A DNA stretch of 64,000 nt from Variovorax paradoxus (GCF_018614955.1 NZ_JAGGNV010000026.1:62001-126000); one strand, 5' to 3'. Positions 1 to 9,996 are shown, counted from the first letter of the stretch. The notes: generated by a model from the sequence alone, not told the origin. Numbers and translations are program-made.

Positions 1-1
1 C

Positions 2-160
2 GTGTGGATGACCAAGCGCGGCGGCTGGGCCAACGCCGAGGCGTCCAGCCTGCAGGCGGCGATCGAGCTGGAAAACCGCACGCAGATCCTGACCCGCACG
101 ACCGGCGAGCTTCAGCGCGCCGCGCAGGCGCTGGTCACGCGCAGGCGCAACAAGGCGTAG
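2..160 (+). CDS. Enoyl-CoA hydratase/isomerase, C-terminal fragment (gene starts before window)
   Basis: Only the last 52 codons are inside the window, reading from base 2 to a TAG at 158-160. The peptide has the look of a crotonase-family C-terminus: a W-M-T-K-R-G start, a helix around A-S-S-L-Q-A-A-I-E-L-E-N-R-T-Q, and a basic tail. In this family that helix is the last part of the acyl-CoA pocket and trimer interface. The gene runs towards the minus-strand reductase and overlaps its 3' end by 49 bp. The catalytic part lies outside the window, so hydratase versus isomerase cannot be decided. Confidence 0.75.
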   Translation: MWMTKRGGWANAEASSLQAAIELENRTQILTRTTGELQRAAQALVTRRRNKA

Positions 161-1098
161 ACCTCGTCGATGGTCGGCGTGCTCACGCCGGCGAGCTCGC
201 GCATCGCGGCGATGGAGTCGGTGAGCACGTCGATCTCCAGCGGCCGGCCCCGGTCCCAGTCCTGCAACATGGACATGCGGTGCGCGCCGGAATTGCGCGC
301 CGCTTCGATCCGCTGGTCCGTCGTGATCGGCCACTCGCTGACGCCGAACGCCTGCGCCACTTCTTCGGCTTCGCCCATCAGCCGGCGTACCAGCCGCACG
401 ACGTCGGGGTCGTGGGTCATCACGTCGAGCGTGGCCTCCGTCAGCACCGCCAGCGGATTCCAGCTCAGGCTGCTGATCATCTTGGCCCAGATCCAGGCGC
501 GGATGTCGGGGACGACCGGCGCATTAAGACCTGCGGCGTTCATGGCTTGCGCAAAGCGCGCGATGCGCGGCGACTCGCTGCCGTCGGGCTCGCCGATCGG
601 AAAGTGCAGCAGCTTGCCGTCGTGATGGATGACGGCGGGTTCCAGCACCTCGGCCGGCGTCCAGTACACACAGCCGATCGCGCGCTCGGGACCCAGCGTG
701 CGCCACTGCGCGCCGCCGGGGTCCAGCGATTCCAGCTGTCGGCCCTCGAAGGGACCGGAAAGCCCGTGGAAATACCAGTAGGGAATGCCGGTCGTGGGCG
801 GCAACACGATGGTCTCCGGGCCCAGCAGCGAGGCGAGGGCCGGCAGCGCCGGCGCGACCTGGTGCTGCTTGAGCGCGATGAACACGGCGTCTTGCGGCCC
901 GAGGTCCTCGGCGCGGTCCGTCGCCTCGACGCGCGCGTGCAGATCGCCCGCGGGCGAGACCACGCGCAGGCCACGGGCGCGGATGGCGGCCAGCTGCTCG
1001 CCGCGCGCCACCACGCTGACCGACAGCCCGGGAACCTGGGCCAGTCGGGCCGCGACGAAACCGCCGATGGCTCCGGCGCCAAAAATACAGATACGCAT
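112..1098 (-). CDS. Ketopantoate reductase family (ApbA/PanE-like) NAD(P)H dehydrogenase
   Basis: A 328-residue protein with the Rossmann signature G-A-G-A-I-G at residues 7-12, a mid-protein A-W-I-W-A-K-M helix carrying the family lysine, and a C-terminal S-M-L-Q-D-W-D-R-G-R-P-L-E-I-D segment matching the PanE substrate-binding helix. The family reduces 2-oxo acids such as ketopantoate to 2-hydroxy acids with NADPH in the cytoplasm. As third gene of an operon after an alcohol dehydrogenase and a MaoC hydratase, it is more likely a catabolic 2-oxo or 2-hydroxy acid dehydrogenase than the pantothenate enzyme. The ATG at 1098 directly precedes the Rossmann motif. Its last codons overlap a convergent hydratase gene. 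Confidence 0.85.
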   Translation of the reverse strand: MRICIFGAGAIGGFVAARLAQVPGLSVSVVARGEQLAAIRARGLRVVSPAGDLHARVEATDRAEDLGPQDAVFIALKQHQVAPALPALASLLGPETIVLPPTTGIPYWYFHGLSGPFEGRQLESLDPGGAQWRTLGPERAIGCVYWTPAEVLEPAVIHHDGKLLHFPIGEPDGSESPRIARFAQAMNAAGLNAPVVPDIRAWIWAKMISSLSWNPLAVLTEATLDVMTHDPDVVRLVRRLMGEAEEVAQAFGVSEWPITTDQRIEAARNSGAHRMSMLQDWDRGRPLEIDVLTDSIAAMRELAGVSTPTIDEVYALLRLRVTSACAAR

Positions 1099-1109
1099 GC
1101 GATGTTTCC

Positions 1110-2018
1110 TCAGTTCGCCAGTTCGCAGATGCCGCGATCGATCAGGCGCACATTGCGCTCGACCGCCGTGACGCAAAAACGCAGTGCCGTGGCCGCGCAC
1201 GATGTCCCGCCGCCGGCCGCGGTGTTTGCGCAGCGGAACACGTCCACCCGCACCGTGTCGCCTGGCAGGCCCGGGGACACCCAGCGTCCCGCGATGTAGC
1301 GCAGGCGTTCCGGCGCGCCGGGCGCAAGGCTCTTGAGAATGGCGCGGCAGGCTCTCCCCATGTTGTTCAGCCCGTGCGCGATCGGCCGGTCGAACCCGGC
1401 CGCCGCGGCGACGGCTGGATCGGCATGCACCGGCATCCAGTCCTGGCTGGCAGCGCGGTACAGCAGGGCGCTTTGCAGGCTCGTGGCGTACTCGCGCGTC
1501 GCGCAGGGCGTGTCGGCATCGTTCATCGGCGGCAGGGGCGAAGCGAGCTGGCCCCAGTCGCCGCAGCCGCCGTCGCCGCGCATGAACTGCAGGCTTTCCA
1601 GCGAGGCGATGCGCTCGCCGCTGTCGCGGTCGACCAGCTCGGTGTCCATCTGCAGCAGGGCGCCGCGCCCGGCGCCCTTGTCCTGTACGCCGACGATGCG
1701 GTGGTGCGCGCGCACGCGTCCGCCCGGGCGCAGCGGTCGGTGGATGCGGATCCGCTCTTCGCCGTGCAGGATGCGCTGCCAATCGATGCCGGTGGCGGGG
1801 TCGTCCTGCCAGAAAGGAATCCAGCCCAGGATCACCGCCTGCGACGGCACGACCTGCTGCGGCCGGCCGGGCATGGCTTCGAAGACGTAGGGCAGCTCGT
1901 CCGTATCCAGCGGGTCGCTGCCCATGCCCAGCGACAGCGCATAGAGCAGGCTGTCGCGAAAGTGGTAGTCCTGCTCGGTGGGCTCGAAGCGTCGGGAAAC
2001 GACGTGGTCGAGGTTCAT
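1110..2018 (-). CDS. MaoC-like (hydratase 2 type) enoyl-CoA hydratase, double hotdog
   Basis: 302 residues, the length of a two-hotdog MaoC protein. The C-terminal half has D-W-M-P-V-H-A-D-P followed by A-G-F-D-R-P-I-A-H-G, which matches the hydratase-2 motif with its Asp/His pair (usual form N-P-x-H-x-D-P...P-I-x-H-G). The N-terminal hotdog holds E-A-M-P-G-R-P-Q. Such enzymes hydrate trans-2-enoyl-CoA to (R)-3-hydroxyacyl-CoA and include the bile-acid-type cholestenoyl-CoA hydratases. It lies 12 bp after the alcohol dehydrogenase and 11 bp before the reductase in one minus-strand operon. The substrate is not readable from sequence. Confidence 0.82.
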   Translation of the reverse strand: MNLDHVVSRRFEPTEQDYHFRDSLLYALSLGMGSDPLDTDELPYVFEAMPGRPQQVVPSQAVILGWIPFWQDDPATGIDWQRILHGEERIRIHRPLRPGGRVRAHHRIVGVQDKGAGRGALLQMDTELVDRDSGERIASLESLQFMRGDGGCGDWGQLASPLPPMNDADTPCATREYATSLQSALLYRAASQDWMPVHADPAVAAAAGFDRPIAHGLNNMGRACRAILKSLAPGAPERLRYIAGRWVSPGLPGDTVRVDVFRCANTAAGGGTSCAATALRFCVTAVERNVRLIDRGICELAN

Positions 2019-2030
2019 CGCTCGTTTTTC

Positions 2031-3059
2031 TCAGGCCACGGACACGACGACTTTGCCGAACTGCTCGCCGTTGCCCAGCCGGTCGAAGGCGGCCTGGTAC
2101 TGCGCCAGTGGAACCACCCGGTCGATCACCGGCTTGAGCCTGCCCCGGCCGAACAGCGACACCACGCGGCGAAACTCCTCCACGCTGCCGCCCGTGGAAC
2201 CGTACACCTCCAACTGGCGGATGAACATGCGCTGCAGGTCGGCGCCGGGCTGCGAGCCGGTGGTCGCGCCGCAGGTGAGGAGCCGGCCGCCGCGCCGCAG
2301 GCTGCGCAGCGAGTCGCCCCAGCTGGCCTGCCCCACGCTGTCGACCATCATATCCACGCCTTCGCCGCCGGTGAGCTCCATCACGCGTTCGGAGACCTTC
2401 TCGGTGCGGTAGTTGATGCCGGCTTCGGCGCCGAGGCCGCGCGCGCGTTCGAGCTTGTCGTCGCTGCTGCTGGTGACGATGGCGCGGGCGCCCGCCAGCT
2501 GCGCCAGCTCCAGGCAGGCCGCGGCCACGCCGCCGCCGATGCCCACGATCATCACCGTCTCGCCGGCCTGCAGTGGACGCGCCTTGCCGAAGAGCATGCG
2601 CCAGGCCGTGAGGTGGCCCACCATGAGCGCGCCGGCGCTCACCAGGTCGGCGTCGTCGGGCAGGGGCATGAAGCACGAGCTCGGCATGGCGACGTACTCG
2701 GCCAGTGCGCCGTGGCGGTGTTCGCCCATGATGTCGGTGTTCACGCACAGCGGCTGGTCGCCGGCGCGGCAGTAGCGGCAGTGGCCGCAGAAGGCGTTGG
2801 AATAGAGCACGGCCTTCTGCCCGACGCGCAGGCCGCTGCCGGCCGGCGCATGGGCCACGACGCCAGCCGCCTCGACGCCCTGCACCAGCGGCAGGCTGTG
2901 GGTGATGCCGATGCCCGAGTCGCGCATGTACAGGTCGACCCGGTTCAGGCCGACGGCATGGACCTTCAGCACGGCTTCTCCGGCCGCAGGAAGGGGATCG
3001 GGAAACTGTCGCAGGTGCAGGCCTTCGCGGCCCCGGCTTTCAAGAACGGCTGCTTGCAT
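2031..3059 (-). CDS. Zinc-binding MDR alcohol dehydrogenase/quinone reductase family
   Basis: 342 residues of the medium-chain dehydrogenase/reductase fold: GroES-like domain to about residue 130, then a Rossmann domain with V-G-I-G-G-G-V-A-A-A. A cluster of four cysteines spaced C-x2-C-x2-C-x7-C (F-C-G-H-C-R-Y-C...L-C) is the structural zinc site. The usual catalytic Cys after the first strand is replaced (N-R-V-D-L-Y), as in acryloyl-CoA reductase and quinone-reductase relatives. That favours a role as an enoyl-CoA or alpha,beta-unsaturated carbonyl reductase over a classical alcohol dehydrogenase. First gene of the minus operon; its 274-bp upstream region carries two copies of the window-wide palindrome and is shared with a divergent ligase operon. 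Confidence 0.82.
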   Translation of the reverse strand: MQAAVLESRGREGLHLRQFPDPLPAAGEAVLKVHAVGLNRVDLYMRDSGIGITHSLPLVQGVEAAGVVAHAPAGSGLRVGQKAVLYSNAFCGHCRYCRAGDQPLCVNTDIMGEHRHGALAEYVAMPSSCFMPLPDDADLVSAGALMVGHLTAWRMLFGKARPLQAGETVMIVGIGGGVAAACLELAQLAGARAIVTSSSDDKLERARGLGAEAGINYRTEKVSERVMELTGGEGVDMMVDSVGQASWGDSLRSLRRGGRLLTCGATTGSQPGADLQRMFIRQLEVYGSTGGSVEEFRRVVSLFGRGRLKPVIDRVVPLAQYQAAFDRLGNGEQFGKVVVSVA

Positions 3060-3152
3060 CGTGTGTGTTCAGTGGGGAGTGAGAACGGCGCCGCCGCAAA
3101 CCGAGATCACCTGTCCGGTGACGCGTTGTGAATCGATCTGCCGTAAGCGTAT

Positions 3153-3190
3153 ACATAGTGCGCACGTGTACGGTAATGGAAAACACTTAG
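3153..3190 (+). repeat. 38-bp promoter block, copy 1 (copy 2 at 33792-33829)
   Basis: The block begins ACATAGTGCGC, contains operator copy A, and ends TAATGGAAAACACTTAG. The copy at 33792-33829 matches at 34 of 38 positions, with all four differences in or next to the operator core. Both copies sit in a divergent intergenic region, followed about 105 bp later by a second operator-like site, so the whole promoter layout looks duplicated. Confidence 0.7.
3158..3171. promoter_or_regulatory. Palindromic operator copy A
   Basis: GTGCGC-AC-GTGTAC, one mismatch from the window consensus GTRCRC-NN-GYGTAC. It lies in the divergent region between the alcohol dehydrogenase operon (start 3059) and the ligase operon (start 3334), so it could control both. 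The right arm runs into TACGGT, a possible -10. It is embedded in a 38-bp block (3153-3190) repeated at 33792-33829. Confidence 0.65.
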
Positions 3191-3268
3191 TGCAGCCATC
3201 GTTTAAATAGGGCGAGTGCTCGCCTTTACCGTTGACGGCGACCGTTACCCGTGACTAGCATCCAGGTC

Positions 3269-3282
3269 GTAAGGTAGTGAAT
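3269..3282. promoter_or_regulatory. Weak palindromic operator copy A2
   Basis: GTAAGG-TA-GTGAAT, a degenerate match to the consensus. It is credible mainly because it occupies the same place as copy G2 in the paralogous promoter at 33.9 kb, 111 bp after the first site. It is 52 bp before the ligase start codon. Confidence 0.4.
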
Positions 3283-3333
3283 TAAATAGCAGCGCCCGGC
3301 CGCACGAAGCGGGCCCAATGGAGACAAGAGAGC

Positions 3334-4980
3334 ATGACCTCGAACTCGTACGATCCCGCCGGGCACGCCGCCAAGATGCGCGGCAATAACTGGTGGCCCG
3401 ACGTGACCACCGATGAGTTGATCGCGCAGGCCACCCGGCGCTTTCCCGACAAGGAGGCTCTGGTCGCCTACCGCGCCGACGCGGGCGAGACGGCGGTCAA
3501 GCGGCTGAGCTTCAGCCAGCTGGAAGACCTGGTCAGCCGCGGCGCCGCCGCCCTTCACGCGATGGGCGTGGGCCCGGGCGACGTGGTCTCGGTGCAGGTG
3601 CCCAACCACTGGGAGTTCGTCGTGGCGTCGTTGGCCGTGGGCCGGCTGGGGGCCGTGGTCAACCCGCTCATGCCCATCTTCCGCGAGCGCGAGATGAGCT
3701 ACATGCTGGGCTTTTGCGAAGCCAAGGTGCTGATCGTTCCCAAATCGTTCCGTGGCTTCGACTATGAGGAAATGGCGAAGGCGTTACGGCCGCAGTGTCC
3801 CGGGCTGCAGCACGTGCTGGTGGTGGGCGGCGACGGCGAGAACGGCTTCGAGCGCGCGCTGTTCAGCGGCTCCGGGCGCATCGCGCCGGCGCCCGACGCC
3901 GCATCGGCGCCCAGCCGCGCGGACGAGATGGCGGTGATGATGTTCACGTCGGGCACCACCGGCGAGCCCAAGGGCGTCATGCACAGCTGCAATTCGCTGG
4001 TGGCCTGCGTGCGTGGCCTGGCCAAGCGCTTCGGCCTGAGCGAGAACGACGTGCTGCTGGCCTGCTCGCCGCTGGGCCACATGACGGGCTACGCGGCCGT
4101 AATGTTCCAGGGACTGTGCCTGGGCTGCACGGTCGTGCTGCAGGACGTATGGGACGGCAAGCGCGGCGTGGCCATCATGGCGGCCGAAGGCGTCACGCAC
4201 ACGGCCACCTCCACGCCTTTCCTGGTGGACATCTGCGAAGCCGTGGCAGCCGGCGGTCCCCGGCCGGAGCTGCGCACCTACCTGTGCGGCGGCGCGCCGA
4301 TACCGCCGGTAGTGGTGGAGCGCGCCGCGCGCGAGCTGAACCTGAACGTCTCCAGCCTGTGGGGCATGACCGAATCGCTGGGCGGCACGTTGACCGAGCC
4401 AGGGCGCGCGCACGAGAAGTCCGCCTCCACCGACGGTCGTCCGCTGGAGGGTACCGAGGTGAAGGTCACCGACCTCGACGGCGAGCCGCTGCCCCCGGGC
4501 GAAACCGGACGCCTCATGGTGCGCGGCGCGCAGATGTTCATGGGCTACTACAAGCGCGAAGACCTCGAGCCCTTCGATGCCGAGGGTTGGTTCGACACGG
4601 GCGACCTGGCCTACATGGACGCCGAGGGCTACATCCGCATCAACGGCCGCACCAAGGACGTGCTGATCCGCGGCGGCGAGAACGTGCCGGTCATGGAAGT
4701 CGAGAACCTGCTGCTCAAGCATCCGGCCGTGTCGGGCGCGGCGCTGGTCGGCATGCCGGACCTTCGACTGGGAGAGCGGGGCTGCGCCTTCGTCACCTTG
4801 CGTCCTGGCCAGTGCCTCGATCTGGCCGGCCTGCAGGCCTACATGAACGAGTGCAAGGTCGCCAAGCAGTACTGGCCCGAGCGGCTGGAAGTAGTCGCCG
4901 AGCTGCCCAAGACGCCCAGCGGCAAGATCCAGAAATTCGTCCTGCGCGAAAAGGCCAAGGCCTTCTCGCAAGCGGCGTGA
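3334..4980 (+). CDS. Acyl-CoA ligase, cyclohexanecarboxylate-CoA ligase-like (ANL superfamily)
   Basis: 548 residues of the ANL family. The ATP loop is textbook T-S-G-T-T-G-E-P-K-G near residue 207; W-G-M-T-E-S supplies the A5 motif, Y-M-D...G-R-T-K-D-V the hinge, and P-K-T-P-S-G-K-I-Q-K-F the C-terminal catalytic lysine. Overall style is that of AliA-type cyclohexanecarboxylate ligases (N-N-W-W-P-D near the N-terminus), though substrate assignment is inference. It activates a carboxylic acid to its CoA thioester at the cost of ATP, the entry step to beta-oxidation. A GAGACAAGAGAG stretch precedes the ATG. It is translationally coupled to the following SDR by a 1-nt stop/start overlap. Confidence 0.88.
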   Translation: MTSNSYDPAGHAAKMRGNNWWPDVTTDELIAQATRRFPDKEALVAYRADAGETAVKRLSFSQLEDLVSRGAAALHAMGVGPGDVVSVQVPNHWEFVVASLAVGRLGAVVNPLMPIFREREMSYMLGFCEAKVLIVPKSFRGFDYEEMAKALRPQCPGLQHVLVVGGDGENGFERALFSGSGRIAPAPDAASAPSRADEMAVMMFTSGTTGEPKGVMHSCNSLVACVRGLAKRFGLSENDVLLACSPLGHMTGYAAVMFQGLCLGCTVVLQDVWDGKRGVAIMAAEGVTHTATSTPFLVDICEAVAAGGPRPELRTYLCGGAPIPPVVVERAARELNLNVSSLWGMTESLGGTLTEPGRAHEKSASTDGRPLEGTEVKVTDLDGEPLPPGETGRLMVRGAQMFMGYYKREDLEPFDAEGWFDTGDLAYMDAEGYIRINGRTKDVLIRGGENVPVMEVENLLLKHPAVSGAALVGMPDLRLGERGCAFVTLRPGQCLDLAGLQAYMNECKVAKQYWPERLEVVAELPKTPSGKIQKFVLREKAKAFSQAA

Positions 4981-5747
4981 TGGAGTTCGGTCGCCGCTTC
5001 GCCGGCCAGGTCTGCGTGGTCACCGGCGCCGCGCGCGGCATCGGCGAATCCATCGTGCGGCGGCTGGCCCAGGAAGGCGGGAAGGTCGCCGCCCTGGACG
5101 TGAGCGAGCGCAGGCTCACGCCCACCGTGGAAGCCTTGCGCGCCGAAGGGCTCGACGTGCGCGGCTTCGCCTGCGACGTGGGGTCGCGCGAGCAGGTACG
5201 GGCGACCATGGCGGCCGTGCAGGCGCAATTCGATGCGGCGGTCGCCGTGCTGGTCAACAACGCCGTGTGGGCCCGTTTCGGTCCCCTAGCCACGCTCGAC
5301 GAAGAAACGGTGGACCGCACGCTGGCGGTCGGGCTCAAGGGCCTCATGTGGACCCTGCAGGCCGCGTTGCCGCAGATGCAGCAACGCGGCGGCGGCGCCA
5401 TCGTGAACCTGAGCTCGACCTCGGCGCTGCACCCCACCACCGAGGCGATCGTCTACGCCGCCATGAAGGCCGGCGTGCTCGGCCTGACCCGCGCCGCTGC
5501 CGTCGAACTCAGCCCGCATCGCATCCGCGTCAACGCCATCCTGCCGGGCATGGTGGGCACGCCGGCGTCCAAGGCCCAATACGATCCCGCCACGCTGGCC
5601 GACCGCGAGGCAGGCATGCCGCTGGGGCGCTTTGGCGACCCGCAGGACATCGCCGCGGCGGTGGCGTTCCTCGCAAGCGCCGACGGCGCTTATGTGCAGG
5701 GCGCGCAGTTATTCGTGGATGGCGGCTGGACGGTCGGCGTGGTTTGA
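4980..5747 (+). CDS. Short-chain dehydrogenase/reductase (SDR)
   Basis: 255 residues. The cofactor loop is T-G-A-A-R-G-I-G at about residues 15-22, N-N-A follows near 90, and the catalytic Ser plus Y-A-A-M-K are present around 143-163, so this is an intact classical SDR. D-V-S-E-R after the second strand (Asp rather than Arg) points to NAD(H). It probably oxidises a 3-hydroxyacyl-CoA or a ring hydroxyl group. The ATG overlaps the stop of the upstream ligase, so both are one transcript. The exact substrate is unknown. Confidence 0.87.
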   Translation: MEFGRRFAGQVCVVTGAARGIGESIVRRLAQEGGKVAALDVSERRLTPTVEALRAEGLDVRGFACDVGSREQVRATMAAVQAQFDAAVAVLVNNAVWARFGPLATLDEETVDRTLAVGLKGLMWTLQAALPQMQQRGGGAIVNLSSTSALHPTTEAIVYAAMKAGVLGLTRAAAVELSPHRIRVNAILPGMVGTPASKAQYDPATLADREAGMPLGRFGDPQDIAAAVAFLASADGAYVQGAQLFVDGGWTVGVV

Positions 5748-5852
5748 GGGCGAGGTTTGCGGAGGAAGGGACGTTATTCGCTTCACCCCGATCGTCCTGG
5801 GCCCGCCGAGGGCCCGGGCCTGTCGAAAACCCTGATGGTATGATGGCGTAAG

Positions 5853-5866
5853 GTACGGTACCGTAC
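5853..5866. promoter_or_regulatory. Palindromic operator copy B
   Basis: GTACGG-TA-CCGTAC, a perfect dyad, 106 bp upstream of the SDR start at 5972. The right arm continues as TACGAT, resembling a -10 box. It lies in the 224-bp gap after the preceding SDR and so marks a separate operon. Confidence 0.65.
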
Positions 5867-5971
5867 GATCGGACGTGCAGACGAGGAACCGCCATCCACG
5901 GGAGAGCTCTGCTGCCGTGCGGCGCGGCGCCGAAACAAGCAAGCCTTCGACCTCAAGAACCGGGAGATTCC

Positions 5972-6853
5972 ATGTCGGCATACAAATCGGTGTTCAGCCG
6001 CGACCTGTTCGCTGGCCAGACCATCATCGTGACGGGCGCCGGGAGCGGCATCGGGCGCTGCACCGCGCACGAACTGGCCGCCCTGGGCGCGCATGTGGTC
6101 CTGATCGGCCGCAACGCCGAAAAGCTGGAAAACGTGCGGAAGGAAATCACGGATGACGGTGGGAGCGCCAGCGCCAAGCCCTGCGACATCCGAGACGAGG
6201 CGCTGGTGGGTGCGACCATCGACGCGGTGATCGCCGAACGCGGCGGCGTGCATGGCCTGGTCAACAACGCGGGCGGCCAGTACCGCGCAGCACTGAGCAC
6301 GATTTCCACCAAGGGCTTCGAGGCCGTCGTTCGCAACAATCTCACCGGCGGCTTCATCTTCATGCGCGAGGTCTACAACCGCTGGATGGGCGAGCACGGC
6401 GGCGCGATCGTCAACATCATCGCGGACATCTGGCATGGCTGGCCCGACATGGGCCACTCGGGCGCGGCCCGAGGAGGCATGCTCAACCTCACCGAGACGG
6501 CTGCCTGTGAATGGGCCGCGGCGGGCGTGCGCGTGAACACGGTGGCGCCCGGCGGCATCGCCTCGAGCGGCTTCGACGCGTACACGCCAGATGCCAAGCC
6601 GAAGATCCTGGACTTCGTGAACGTCGTGCCCATGAAGCGCTTCGGCACCGAGTCCGAGGTGTCGGCGGCGATCGTGTTCCTTTTGTCTCCGGCGGCGGCG
6701 TACATCACCGGTTCGTGCATCCGCGTCGACGGTGGCACGCCCAACTACCGCAACAACTGGAAGCTGCAGCCCGCGCAACGCAACGAGGCGTTCAACGGGT
6801 TTCACCGGGCCGTCGAGCCGGAACTGCTCAAGGACATGCAACCACCGCGCTGA
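5972..6853 (+). CDS. SDR related to peroxisomal trans-2-enoyl-CoA / 2,4-dienoyl-CoA reductases
   Basis: 293 residues; T-G-A-G-S-G-I-G cofactor loop near 21-28 and N-N-A-G near 93. The classical Y-x3-K is absent: the region reads M-G-H-S-G-A-A-R-G-G-M-L-N-L-T. This H-S-G-A-A-R block is typical of peroxisomal trans-2-enoyl-CoA reductase (PECR) and recalls 2,4-dienoyl-CoA reductases, which use a displaced tyrosine. R-N-A-E after the second strand favours NADPH. Predicted role: reduction of unsaturated acyl-CoA intermediates. A GGGAGATTCC site precedes the ATG. Co-transcribed with the ligase that starts at 6933; the gap of 79 bp has its own GAAGGAG site. Confidence 0.85.
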   Translation: MSAYKSVFSRDLFAGQTIIVTGAGSGIGRCTAHELAALGAHVVLIGRNAEKLENVRKEITDDGGSASAKPCDIRDEALVGATIDAVIAERGGVHGLVNNAGGQYRAALSTISTKGFEAVVRNNLTGGFIFMREVYNRWMGEHGGAIVNIIADIWHGWPDMGHSGAARGGMLNLTETAACEWAAAGVRVNTVAPGGIASSGFDAYTPDAKPKILDFVNVVPMKRFGTESEVSAAIVFLLSPAAAYITGSCIRVDGGTPNYRNNWKLQPAQRNEAFNGFHRAVEPELLKDMQPPR

Positions 6854-6932
6854 AGCCTGCCACTGGCCGCGCCGAGGCGCGGCGTGGCGCAATCGCCCGA
6901 ACCGCCGGATCCGATTCGAAGGAGACTTCTTG

Positions 6933-8594
<1,662 letters not shown>

Positions 8595-8674
8595 GGGCCC
8601 CGGGGCGAGGCGCCAATGAAATCCGCCTCGCGAAACGCGGAGGACCGGAAGACCAGTCTGCGGACGGCGTGTGA

Positions 8675-8794
8675 ATGGAAAAAGGATGCATGCGGCTGCT
8701 GAGGAGCAAGGCGCGGGAATACTTTGAGCGCGCTCCCGAACAGGTGAACACGCTGTACCGCCGTCTGATCAGGCAACAGCTCGGATGGGAATAG
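8675..8794 (+). other. 39-codon ORF, possible gene remnant
   Basis: ATG at 8675 to TAG at 8794 encodes an arginine-rich peptide ending R-R-L-I-R-Q-Q-L-G-W-E. The same style of sequence continues upstream, past a stop codon in the same frame (…P-E-D-Q-S-A-D-G-V), suggesting the 3' end of a broken gene. It abuts the convergent helicase relic (stop at 8795). I do not recognise the family. Confidence 0.25.
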
Positions 8795-9996
8795 TCACTC
8801 GGCTGGAACGCCGACGGATACTTCTTCCGGCGTGAACCAGTTCTCTTTCAGCACGAACCTGCAAATGCGGTCAGGGTCGGGGGTATAGGCGACCAGAGCC
8901 AGACTTTTTTCAGCACGACTGCAAGTCACATAGAACAGGCGTCGCGTGTTCTCAGTAAATTAAAACCCCTCGCTTCCAGGTCGTCCATGATGACCATCAC
9001 ACGCTCAAATTCGAGGCCCTTGACGCCCTGATCGGTGTCGAAGGCTTCGTGCGCGAGATGGCTCGAATGCGCGCTCACGATTAACTGGGTGCGAAGATCC
9101 GTGGAGCCCTTGAGCTTGTCGTGTTTGCGCAGTACGTCATAAGCCTGCTTGATGAAGACCTGCTGGACCTGCGCATGGAGGTGGGCCTCCGGCTCTTCAA
9201 TCAGAACAAGGTGAAGAGGAGCGATGACCACATCGTCTGGATTCACAGACTTCGAGGCCTTGCCGACTTTCATCCACTTATCGCGGAAGCTCATCAGCGC
9301 GAAGACGATCGAAACCAGGTTCTGGTAGCCCAGGCCGTTCGAGTCCTCTGGCAGTCGATGCGCAAAGCCGCCAACGCCCATGTGGGTCGGTACCTCATAT
9401 TGCACTGCGGACGCATGGTTAAGCCCGTCGATGGGTTTGATGCTGGTCGAGATCGTCAACTTCGGATCGGTGACGCCCGGATAGCCGATGTCTTCCAGTT
9501 CCTTGAGCGCATCCGAGAAACCGCTCTCCAGTCGCTTGCCGAACGCGGCTTGCGCTGCGTGCAAAGCCTGAAAGGCTTCGAGATCCTTTGGCTCCGGCTT
9601 GTCGAACGGGTCGAGGTGCTGGGAGTAGTAAGAGCGCAGTTGACCGGAGAGCTTCTTTCCGCCACGAGGCACCCCGTCGTCGCTGGAATCATCGCCGCGA
9701 GCAGACGCGGGCGCGAAGCCGAAGCCGCGCTGCGCGCTGATTTCATCAATGCGGATCAATCCCTTGAACGGATCGCCGTCGATCGGTTCGCTTCCCGCTG
9801 ACAGAGCCTGAGGGAATGCAACACCTTCTTTCGGAGCGACCAACTTGGCCGGGTCAAGCAGATACGCGCGGACTTCAAAGGTTGCGCGCATACGCCGGGA
9901 CAGAAAGTCCATCATCGACTTCGGCCACAGCGCGAAGGCATCGACTGCGTCTGCAACTGCGGCCACAAGTGCCGTCCCGGCGAGGCGTGGACTCAT
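8795..9996 (-). pseudogene. Relic of an OLD-type ATPase plus UvrD-type helicase (Gabija-like) system, internally deleted and frameshifted
   Basis: Residues 1-330 of the minus ORF from 9996 resemble the ATPase part of an OLD-family nuclease: signature N-G-L-G-Y-Q-N, Walker B L-V-L-I-E-E-P-E-A-H-L-H, and an H-loop T-Q-L-I-V-S-A-H-S-S-H. No Walker A and no Toprim domain are present. Directly after the H-loop the protein becomes the C-terminus of a UvrD/Rep helicase (V-K-G-L-E-F-E-R-V-M-V-I-M-D-D). A second deletion with a frameshift near 8940-8955 puts R-R-L-F-Y-V-T-C-S-R-A-E-K-S-L-A, the helicase motif VI region, in another frame running to a TGA at 8795. Two adjacent genes appear collapsed into one chimera. 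Certainly non-functional; the Gabija assignment is inference from the pairing. Confidence 0.7.

Noticed and set aside
1374-3131. Long open frame antisense to the hydratase and alcohol dehydrogenase genes (one of many such frames, e.g. 12153-13538, 13502-15064, 54228-56033)
   Set aside because: Composition is His/Arg/Ala-rich with no family motif; it mirrors a clear gene on the other strand and reflects high GC at third positions.
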